Notes under the pieces: generated by a model | Databases searched by the model: none | What the model saw: the letters and a program-made list of their open reading frames with translations, nothing else | What the model was told of the DNA's origin: nothing | DNA from: a bacterium | Lineage (GTDB): Bacteria; Vulcanimicrobiota; Vulcanimicrobiia; Vulcanimicrobiales; Vulcanimicrobiaceae | DNA length: 6,620 bases | Reading direction: 5' to 3' | NCBI GenBank assembly: GCA_021807645.1 | Contig: JAKBCP010000048.1 | Span: 1 to 6,620, forward strand | Shown: positions 1 through 5,491 of the stretch, one piece after another | Numbering within the stretch: the first letter of the stretch is position 1 | How the letters are laid out: each line of letters starts with the position of its first letter | Translations under genes and position numbers: made by a program

Positions 1-1
1 C

Positions 2-1342
2 ATGCGTTTGCAATCGATTCTCTACGCGCAGGCACGCGCACGCGTTTCGGAGACGATGGCGCAGATCGCTTCCTCGGTGCAGGCGAGCGAAGAGCCGTTC
101 TCGCTCGGTTTCGGCGGCTCCGATGCTTACGCATTGCTGACCGACGCGAATAATCTCACCACCTGGTCCTCGCCGACGACCTTCGTTCAGATCGATTCGA
201 GCCACGGGTATCCGCTGGCAAAGAGCAGCAATCTCGGCGGCACGACCATCCCCAAAGCGGTCGGGCTCACGGCACAGGCACCGATTGCGCGTCGCCGGAT
301 AACGCTGCCGATCGGCACCATGCTCGTCGAAGATCGCTTTTTCTCGCTCGGCACGCACGGCGTCGTCGTGCAGGTCGCCGAACGCATCGACGCACTCGAA
401 CGAAGCATCGCGCAGACGCGGGAGAGCATCGCAATCGCGGTGCTCGCCGCGATGATCGCCATTCTCGCGCTCTCCTGGTGGCTCGCGGGGCGCGCCTTCG
501 ATCCGCTCGAACGCCTCGCGGCGGCGATGCGCGAGATCGGGTCGGAGCGGCTCGATCGCCGCCTGCATTGGGCGAAGCGCGATGACGAAATCGGACGGCT
601 CGCCGAGAGTTTCGACGATTTGCTCGCGCGGCTGCAAGAGGCATTCGCCCGCGAACGACAGTTTATCAGCGACGCATCGCACGAACTCCGAACCCCGCTC
701 ACTTCGATCAACGCCAACGCGCAAATGCTGTTGCGTTGGGGCGATCGCGATCCGGCGATCCTGCGCGAGAGCCTTGAGACGATCGTCGCCGAGAGCGCTG
801 AACTCTCGCAGATGGTCGGCGGAATGCTGCTGCTCGCAAAAGCCGACCGCGGCGATGCGATTCCGCTGGAGCCGCTCGCGCTCGGCACGCTCGCCGGGGA
901 GGCGGTCGAGAGCGAACGCGCGACCGCCGCGAGCAAGGGGCTCGCGCTCCGGCTCGACGCGCAGCGCAGTGTTTTCGTGCTGGGGGAGGCGCATCTCTTG
1001 CGCCAAGCGATCGCCAATCTCATCGAGAACGCCGTCAAGTTTACCGCCGAGGGCTCGGTCGAGGTGCGCGTCCGTGCCGACGATGCGCAGGCGATCGTCG
1101 AAGTCATCGATAGCGGCAGCGGCATCCCCGAGGCGCAGCAGACGCAGATCTTCGAGCGCTTCTATCGCGGGGACAGTGCGCACGCGCGCGCGGTCCCCGG
1201 CACCGGGCTTGGGCTCGCGATCGTCCGCTCGATCGCCCGCGTCCACCACGGCGAGGTAAGTGCCGAAAATGCGCCCGGCGGCGGGGCGCTGCTCCGCGTG
1301 ACGCTCCCGCGCCTCCGCGAAGAGTTCACCGAACCCTCATGA
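2..1342 (+). CDS. Sensor histidine kinase, HAMP-HisKA-HATPase_c, 5' end missing
   Basis: This is the membrane sensor half of a two-component system: it autophosphorylates on His and passes the phosphate to a response regulator, not present here. The readable part is 446 residues. Residues 1-140 look extracytoplasmic and begin with a helix of the kind that follows a first membrane segment. A hydrophobic span lies at about 143-164, then a HAMP linker at about 162-214. The H-box (FISDASHELRTPLT) puts the phospho-accepting His at 227. The ATP-binding domain shows the N-box NLIENAVKF (339-347), the G1 box DSGSGIP (370-376) and the G2 box GTGLGLAIV (400-408), so it looks catalytically intact. The ATG at base 2 lies almost at the window edge and no first membrane helix follows it, so the true start is probably upstream. 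The sensed signal cannot be told. The next gene starts 34 bases downstream and is probably cotranscribed. Confidence 0.95.
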   Translation: MRLQSILYAQARARVSETMAQIASSVQASEEPFSLGFGGSDAYALLTDANNLTTWSSPTTFVQIDSSHGYPLAKSSNLGGTTIPKAVGLTAQAPIARRRITLPIGTMLVEDRFFSLGTHGVVVQVAERIDALERSIAQTRESIAIAVLAAMIAILALSWWLAGRAFDPLERLAAAMREIGSERLDRRLHWAKRDDEIGRLAESFDDLLARLQEAFARERQFISDASHELRTPLTSINANAQMLLRWGDRDPAILRESLETIVAESAELSQMVGGMLLLAKADRGDAIPLEPLALGTLAGEAVESERATAASKGLALRLDAQRSVFVLGEAHLLRQAIANLIENAVKFTAEGSVEVRVRADDAQAIVEVIDSGSGIPEAQQTQIFERFYRGDSAHARAVPGTGLGLAIVRSIARVHHGEVSAENAPGGGALLRVTLPRLREEFTEPS

Positions 1343-1376
1343 CGCCGACGCGCCCGGGCGCTACTCTGAAAGCACG

Positions 1377-2501
1377 ATGAAAGCGTTTGCGCAAGGAGCG
1401 GCGGCGGCGAGCCTCGCCGTAGCGCTCGCGCTTGCGGCGACGGCGTGCGCGCGCGCCGCCGCTATCGCCGTGGGCTCGTCGCCGGTGGTCAGCGTGCAGA
1501 TGCGCTACGGCTACCTGCGCATCGTCACCTGGAATCGCCCTCAGGTCGAGGTCGAAACCGGCGGCCATATCGGTTGGCAGCACTTCGACGCCGCTAGTGT
1601 ACGCGGGCATATTCCGCGCGATATCACGCTCTGGGCGCAGCACGTTACCAACGCCCGCGGCGGCAGTTTCGATCTCCCGGCGGAGCAATTCGTTCTTCCC
1701 GCGCTGCCGCCGGGAAATCACGATGCACTCGTCATTCACGGCGCGGGGCCGACGGTGATCCACCTGCCGGCATCGACCCAGATGCTCGCGGTGCGCATCG
1801 CCGGCAACGGGCTGCTTCGCATCGAAGGCTATCGCGGTGCGGCGTTTGCTGCGCTCGTTCACCAGGGCGGTATCGCGCTGGAAAACGTTCGCTCCAGCGG
1901 AGTCGCGCAGGTCGGGCGAGGGCCGATCGTCGCCGAAAACTCGACGTTCGGTCGCATTCGTGCGCGCAACGCACTCGGCAACATCTTCATGCGCAACGTG
2001 ACCGCGCGGCAGATCGATGTCGGCAGCGTCGGGGGATCGATCCTCGCCGAAAATATGCGCTTTCAAAACGGGCTCGCGCGCTTTCAGTCACAACGCGGCA
2101 ACGTCGTGCTCGGGGTTCGCGGCGCGGCGCAGATCGACGCGCAGGGGCGCGGGCCCCATGCGATCGCCGCGAGTTTTCACGGCGCGCATCAACTCTCGCA
2201 ATCGGGAAGCGGCGCGCGCGCTATCGTCGCCGGCGGCGGGCCGATCGTTACCGCGCTGAGCCCGCGCGGACGGGTCGTGCTTTTCGACGGCTCGATTGCG
2301 TCGCATCCGCGCTTATCGCGGCGCGTGCCGGCGATCGCCCGGGCGTTTCGCTTAGAACGCGCGCGGCTGACGAGGCTGCCGAAACGCGCTCCGCGCGGCG
2401 GAAAGATCCGCGCCGTGCGCCGTATGCCGCCTCCGCGTCGACCGCCGATTCGCGGGCGTCCGCGGCCGCGCCGACGCGCCCCCCCGCGGCATCTTCGTTA
2501 G
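1377..2501 (+). CDS. Exported beta-repeat protein with Arg/Pro-rich C-terminal tail
   Basis: The product has 374 residues and no function I can name with certainty. Residues 1-29 look like a signal peptide: Lys2, a hydrophobic core at about 8-22, then Ala-rich cleavage options. A Cys at 24 gives a weak lipobox (ATAC), so a lipoprotein is possible. Residues 38-60 (reading YGYLRIVTWNRPQVEVE near the end) resemble the opening of DUF4097-type putative adhesin domains; this match is from memory. Residues 165-259 hold five short units of 17-21 residues, most beginning Gly-x-Ile/Val-hydrophobic and four carrying Asn at the sixth or seventh position, which suggests a beta-solenoid or stacked sheet. 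From residue 311 to the end I count 23 Arg, 2 Lys and 13 Pro against a single Glu. The ATG at 1377 has only a weak GAAAG upstream. It probably shares an operon with the kinase gene before it. Its stop overlaps that of the facing acetyltransferase gene. Confidence 0.8.
   Translation: MKAFAQGAAAASLAVALALAATACARAAAIAVGSSPVVSVQMRYGYLRIVTWNRPQVEVETGGHIGWQHFDAASVRGHIPRDITLWAQHVTNARGGSFDLPAEQFVLPALPPGNHDALVIHGAGPTVIHLPASTQMLAVRIAGNGLLRIEGYRGAAFAALVHQGGIALENVRSSGVAQVGRGPIVAENSTFGRIRARNALGNIFMRNVTARQIDVGSVGGSILAENMRFQNGLARFQSQRGNVVLGVRGAAQIDAQGRGPHAIAASFHGAHQLSQSGSGARAIVAGGGPIVTALSPRGRVVLFDGSIASHPRLSRRVPAIARAFRLERARLTRLPKRAPRGGKIRAVRRMPPPRRPPIRGRPRPRRRAPPRHLR
1869..2153 (+). repeat. Five degenerate 17-21 residue repeats inside the exported protein
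   Basis: In the translation of the exported protein, units begin at residues 165 (GIALEN), 182 (GPIVAEN), 201 (GNIFMRN), 220 (GSILAEN) and 241 (GNVVLG). Spacings are 17, 19, 19 and 21 residues. Each unit has a Gly turn, an alternating hydrophobic strand, and four of the five have a conserved Asn. A second strand of the type VAQV, RIRAR, QIDV, ARFQ or QIDA follows about ten residues later. The repeats have diverged at the base level, so this is protein architecture and not a DNA repeat. Confidence 0.55.
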
Positions 2502-2920
2502 AGGAGGAACTTCCGCAGCATCGCGACGTCGAGTTTGAAATCGTGCTGCGGGAGCAGCGCCTCTTGGTGGTATCCGCACGCTTGGAAAAAGCGCTGCGCC
2601 TCACCGCCGGCGAGAACGCCGACCGTCATCTTATGGCAGTTGTAGTAATTAGCGATATCGTCGAGCGCTAACGCCATCGCGCGCCCGATTCCGCGACGTC
2701 GAAATTGCGGATCGACGACGATCCTTTCGACGTGACCGAGCGAGGCGGCGATACGCAGACGCGCCGTTCCGACGACGCTCTCGCCCTCGAGCGCGAGCAG
2801 ATCGACGGTTTGCTCGTGCCACACGACCGTGAACGCCCACGCACTCTTGAGCGCTTCGCGGGTATGCGCCCGGTAGAATGCATCGGCGCGCTCGTCGGCG
2901 GAGCGAACGATCTCAGCCAC
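2498..2920 (-). CDS. GNAT-family N-acetyltransferase
   Basis: A 140-residue GNAT-fold protein, the usual size of a single-domain member; the family moves an acyl group from acyl-CoA to an amine on a small molecule or protein. Motif A is clear: VERIVVDPQFRRRGIGRAMA at residues 64-83, where RRRGIG is the pyrophosphate-binding loop (R/Q-x-x-G-x-G/A). A preceding strand, GTARLRIAA, lies at 51-59, and motif B includes FFQACGYHQEA at 111-121. I chose GTG at 2920 because residues upstream in this frame do not look like GNAT sequence and overlap the hydrolase gene out of frame. At this GTG the overlap with the hydrolase stop is only 8 bases (GTGGCTGA). No good ribosome binding site precedes it, so translational coupling is likely. 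The acceptor substrate is unknown. The stop TAA shares bases with the stop of the facing gene. Confidence 0.9.
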   Translation of the reverse strand: MAEIVRSADERADAFYRAHTREALKSAWAFTVVWHEQTVDLLALEGESVVGTARLRIAASLGHVERIVVDPQFRRRGIGRAMALALDDIANYYNCHKMTVGVLAGGEAQRFFQACGYHQEALLPQHDFKLDVAMLRKFLL

Positions 2921-3716
2921 GGACGGCAGCGACCTGGGTGGAGAGATCGATCTCGAGGCCGTCGTAGGCAGCGATCGCGCGCAGACCGAGATCGTCCTCC
3001 ACCTCTTGGGCCAAGCGCGCGGGGTTCTGCTCGAGCATCTTGGTTCCGAAGTGCTGAAAGATCGCGAGGCTCGGGCGGACGCTCGCGACGATCGCACGCG
3101 CCTGCGGCCACGTGAGATGATCGACCTGCATCGTATCCTCGAAGCGCAGGACGTTGACGATCAGCACATCGGGGCGGTGCGCTGCATAATCGGCGACGAT
3201 CGCCTCGTCGTAACGCCCGCAGGGAAGATAGGCAACGCGCAGACCGCGATACTCGAAATGAACGCCGAGCGTCTCCACCGCGTGGTGGTGGAGCGGCGAG
3301 CTCGCGATGTTCACCTCGCCGACGCGATACCCGGTGCGCGATGGTTCGAGAATCTCGCAACGCTCGACGAACGCCGCCGCATAGGGTTGGAGGAGCGATG
3401 CGCCCTCGAACGCATCGCGCGGCGCAAAGAGCGCTCCGCGTCTGCGAAAGCCGCCCGCCGTCATCGCCTCGATCATCGCGTTGATATCGCCGGCGTGGTC
3501 GAGGTGTTTGTGCGAGAGGACGATCGCGTCGAGCTCGCGCGGATTGAGCGCCGGAACGTGCGAGAGCGCTCGCACGAGAGCGCCCGGGCCGGGATCGACC
3601 TGCACCTGCGTGGCCCCGAAGCGAAACCACATACCGCCGGAGGCGCGCAACTGCCGTGCGACGACGAAACGCGCGCCGCCGCTGCCCAGGAAAAGAACGC
3701 GGGCATCGGTAGCCAC
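2913..3716 (-). CDS. Metallo-beta-lactamase-fold hydrolase
   Basis: A 267-residue MBL-fold protein, probably cytoplasmic as there is no signal peptide. The main metal motif H-x-H-x-D-H is complete in SHKHLDHAGD (His69, His71, Asp73, His74). A His cluster at 143-145 (PLHHHAVETLG) supplies the next ligand, and QHFG at 221-224 gives the last His (222). The usual bridging Asp after the strand VAYLP is replaced by Cys166 (VAYLPCGRYDEAI). The layout, with 'PDVLIVNV' at 182-189 and 'HLTWPQA' at 200-206, resembles an uncharacterised ribonuclease Z-like or phosphodiesterase-like branch and not true beta-lactamases; this is judged from pattern. The start is GTG at 3716, with GGAG (3725-3728) placed 8 bases before it. 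It follows the padR gene by 14 bases and overlaps the acetyltransferase gene by 8, so it sits mid-operon. Substrate unknown. Confidence 0.9.
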   Translation of the reverse strand: MATDARVLFLGSGGARFVVARQLRASGGMWFRFGATQVQVDPGPGALVRALSHVPALNPRELDAIVLSHKHLDHAGDINAMIEAMTAGGFRRRGALFAPRDAFEGASLLQPYAAAFVERCEILEPSRTGYRVGEVNIASSPLHHHAVETLGVHFEYRGLRVAYLPCGRYDEAIVADYAAHRPDVLIVNVLRFEDTMQVDHLTWPQARAIVASVRPSLAIFQHFGTKMLEQNPARLAQEVEDDLGLRAIAAYDGLEIDLSTQVAAVRG

Positions 3717-3724
3717 GGCTGAAT

Positions 3725-3728
3725 CTCC
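3725..3728 (-). promoter_or_regulatory. Ribosome binding site of the hydrolase gene
   Basis: GGAG on the minus strand, 8 bases before the GTG at 3716 and inside the 14-base gap after the padR stop. It supports the GTG start. Confidence 0.7.
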
Positions 3729-3730
3729 GG

Positions 3731-4093
3731 TTATGCGCCGACCGCCGACGATGTCGTTCCGGGTTGCGCGCCGTTATAGAGTTCGAAGAAGGAATCGAGA
3801 TGGGCGCGATATTGCTCGAGCGCTTCATTCCAGAGCGCGAGCGTCGAACGTCCGGTCACGGTAATTTGATAGACGCGCCGTGCGGGCCCGCACTCGCGAG
3901 AATCCCACCAGGAGGAAATATAACCGTCGCGTTCGAGGCGGCGGAGCGCCCGATAGAGCGAGCTGGGGTCGGTGGTGACGTCGAAGCGTTCGCGTAATGT
4001 CTTCATGATCTCGTATCCGTGCAGGTCGCTATGGTTGAGCATAACCAGCAGCCACGCGAGCATAAAGTTCTTGGGCATGCCGCGGGGCGGCAT
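3731..4093 (-). CDS. PadR-family transcriptional regulator
   Basis: A 120-residue dimeric winged-helix DNA-binding regulator. The family often represses the genes beside it and is relieved by a small molecule or drug; the ligand here is unknown. The PadR pattern is plain: an N-terminal helix NFMLAWLLVMLN, then HGYEIMKTLRERF (25-37), the recognition region DPSSLYRALRRLERDGYI (42-59), and the wing with GPARRVYQITVTGR (69-82). A C-terminal helix (about 83-107, LALWNEALEQYRAHLDSFF) would form the dimer arm, so this is a short PadR of the one-helix type. I chose the ATG at 4093 because GGGAG lies 6 bases upstream. The frame stays open up to 4312, but that extension has no PadR character and runs into the preceding gene. 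The hydrolase gene follows by 14 bases, so hydrolase and acetyltransferase are the likely regulated genes, along with padR itself. Confidence 0.92.
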   Translation of the reverse strand: MPPRGMPKNFMLAWLLVMLNHSDLHGYEIMKTLRERFDVTTDPSSLYRALRRLERDGYISSWWDSRECGPARRVYQITVTGRSTLALWNEALEQYRAHLDSFFELYNGAQPGTTSSAVGA

Positions 4094-4099
4094 ACCGCT

Positions 4100-4119
4100 C
4101 TCCCGGCCGATCACCGGGA
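4100..4119 (-). promoter_or_regulatory. padR ribosome binding site inside a small inverted repeat
   Basis: The Shine-Dalgarno GGGAG (4100-4104, minus strand) lies 6 bases before the padR ATG. It overlaps a perfect 6-base inverted repeat, TCCCGG at 4101-4106 and CCGGGA at 4114-4119, with a 7-base spacer. In the transcript the hairpin would cover four of the five Shine-Dalgarno bases. In DNA the same dyad could be an autoregulatory operator. The repeat is seen directly; both roles are inferred. Confidence 0.5.
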
Positions 4120-4124
4120 CGACG

Positions 4125-4229
4125 GCGTTCTCATCGCGTAGGTACAAAAAACCACTTCCGTCCACTCGCGCGGACGGCCTCCGACGGGTTCTGTGACTCC
4201 ATCCGAAGATTAGAGATTCATGAGAACGC
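4125..4229. repeat. 10-bp inverted repeat flanking the padR leader region
   Basis: GCGTTCTCAT at 4125-4134 is the exact reverse complement of ATGAGAACGC at 4220-4229, with 85 bases between. Both arms lie in the 152-base gap between the DUF1501 stop and the padR start (4094-4245). The enclosed segment contains the CCGTCC/GGACGG dyad and the T6 run. The arms could be paired protein-binding half-sites or close a long-range RNA stem. They lack the ATGT/ACAT pattern known for classical PadR operators. I see no convincing -35/-10 promoter in the gap. Confidence 0.45.
4146..4177 (-). terminator. Possible weak intrinsic terminator after the DUF1501 gene
   Basis: On the minus strand, CCGTCC (4177-4172) and GGACGG (4163-4158) can pair around an 8-base loop, and six T residues follow at 4151-4146. 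The T run starts 6 bases after the stem, farther than in a classical terminator, and the stem is only 6 bp. It may partly separate the DUF1800/DUF1501 transcript from padR, or it may be an operator dyad or chance. Confidence 0.35.
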
Positions 4230-4245
4230 TCCTGCACCTGCCGGA

Positions 4246-5466
4246 CTAACCAAGCATCGGCAGCGTCGGAAAGTCTCCGGCGAGCACCGGGCGTGCCGGG
4301 CGACCCAGCCAACGCTCGAGTACCGTCGCGTAGACGCTGCGGAAATCGGTGGTAAAGCGGAGATTCCCGGCGTCGTGGTCGGCGAGATCGGGGTAGGCGC
4401 CATAGATTCCACCCTTCACCCCCTTCCCGACGAGGAAGAGCGGGGAGGCCTCGCCGTGGTCCGTCCCCGCGTTCCCGTTCTGCGCGATGCGCCGGCCGAA
4501 CTCGGAGAAGGTCATCGTTACCACGCGCCCATCGTTGCCATGTTCGCCGAGATCGTCGTAAAACGCCGCCAGCGCATCGGAGAGCTCGCCGAGCAACCGG
4601 TTTTGCGTCGGCTGCTGGTTCACGTGCGTGTCGAAGGAGCCGTGCGCGACGTAGAGGACCCGCGTCCCGGCGCTCTTTGCGGCGATCTGCGCGGCGAGCG
4701 CGAGGCTGCGCCCCAACGGCGTCGCGGGATAACTCGCTTTCGTGCGATATCCGGCGATCAGCTTCGGTAATTCCTGCGCTCCGCTCTGTGCGTTCTCGGT
4801 AATCTCGGTAACGTGAGCGAGGTAGGGTGAGGAGAACGGTAGCGCACGGTCCGCGATTATGCCGCTAAAGGCATCGCGCACCGGTGCGTTGCGATTGCCG
4901 ACGAAGCCGTACCCGCGCGCTTGAGGAATCGCCGGCACGTCGACGCGATTGCCGATCATCACCTCGGGGAGAACCTCGGCGATCGAGACGCCGGCGAAAA
5001 GCTCGCCCTTCGGAATTGCCGCTTCATCGAGATAGCGCCCCAGCCATCCGGTATGTTCGTAGCGCTCGGGTGCGGCGGTCTGCCAGATCTCGGTCGAGCG
5101 AAAATGCGAGTGGTTCGGATGCGGATAGCCGACGCCCTGAACGACCGCCAGCATGCCGCGATCGTAGAGCGTTTTCATCGACCGCATTGCCGGGTTGAAG
5201 CCGATGCGCGCGTCGAGCGCGAGCACCTGCTGCGCCGGGATCGCCAAATGCGGGCGCAGGCGATAGTAAAGTGGGTCGCCGTGCGGCACCACGCAGTTGA
5301 GGCCGTCGTTGCCCCCCTGCAGATTGATCAGCACGAAAACGCGATTCTCCGCCCCGGGTAGCCCGGGGCGCACCGCACCCGCGAGCGCGCGTGCAAAGAC
5401 GTGTTGCGGGTTTGCGACGAGCGCGAGACCACCGAGCGTTCCGAGAACAAATTTCGAGCGTTTCAC
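4246..5466 (-). CDS. DUF1501 family exported protein
   Basis: A 406-residue member of DUF1501, a family related in fold to alkaline phosphatases and sulfatases, usually exported, with no settled reaction. Typical landmarks are present: FVLINLQGGNDGLN (44-57), GYPHPNHSHFRSTEIWQT (113-130), AHGSFDTH (274-281), MTFSEFGRR (318-326) and GTDHGEASPLFLVG (334-347), in the order and spacing expected. The N-terminus MKRSKFVLGTLGGLALVA looks like an export signal in which Lys-Arg stands where many relatives carry a twin-arginine motif, so Tat export is possible but degenerate. I chose the GTG at 5466: it comes 25 bases after the DUF1800 stop and opens directly into the signal sequence, while an in-frame extension to 5565 would overlap DUF1800 and lose it. 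GGTGA lies just upstream at a tight spacing. It is almost certainly cotranscribed with the DUF1800 gene. Confidence 0.9.
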   Translation of the reverse strand: MKRSKFVLGTLGGLALVANPQHVFARALAGAVRPGLPGAENRVFVLINLQGGNDGLNCVVPHGDPLYYRLRPHLAIPAQQVLALDARIGFNPAMRSMKTLYDRGMLAVVQGVGYPHPNHSHFRSTEIWQTAAPERYEHTGWLGRYLDEAAIPKGELFAGVSIAEVLPEVMIGNRVDVPAIPQARGYGFVGNRNAPVRDAFSGIIADRALPFSSPYLAHVTEITENAQSGAQELPKLIAGYRTKASYPATPLGRSLALAAQIAAKSAGTRVLYVAHGSFDTHVNQQPTQNRLLGELSDALAAFYDDLGEHGNDGRVVTMTFSEFGRRIAQNGNAGTDHGEASPLFLVGKGVKGGIYGAYPDLADHDAGNLRFTTDFRSVYATVLERWLGRPARPVLAGDFPTLPMLG

Positions 5467-5491
5467 CGATTCACCGTTCTTTCTCCCAGCC

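Noticed and set aside
2..4. ATG at base 2 as the true start of the kinase
   Set aside because: The frame begins at the window edge and lacks the first membrane segment expected of this kinase type, so it is more likely an internal Met.
187..1125. A 312-residue open frame on the minus strand opposite the histidine kinase
   Set aside because: It is Ser/Arg-rich with no domain pattern, and the opposite strand encodes an intact kinase with all its boxes; long antisense frames are expected in GC-rich DNA.
2921..3097. Extension of the acetyltransferase to an upstream start, giving 199 residues
   Set aside because: The extra 59 residues are Ser/Arg-rich, overlap the hydrolase gene out of frame and have no GNAT character; the GTG at 2920 fits a short coupling overlap.
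3006..3722. A 238-residue plus-strand frame opposite the hydrolase gene
   Set aside because: It mirrors the codon pattern of the real MBL-fold gene and shows no family features.
2668..3828. A 386-residue minus-strand frame across the hydrolase and acetyltransferase genes
   Set aside because: Its translation is Arg/Ala-rich without motifs and it overlaps two recognisable genes in another frame.
4010..4093. A later padR start at the ATG at 4078
   Set aside because: No ribosome binding site precedes it, whereas the ATG at 4093 has GGGAG at 6 bases.
4094..4312. Extension of PadR to 193 residues
   Set aside because: The added sequence has no PadR features, runs into the DUF1501 gene, and the ATG at 4093 has a good ribosome binding site.
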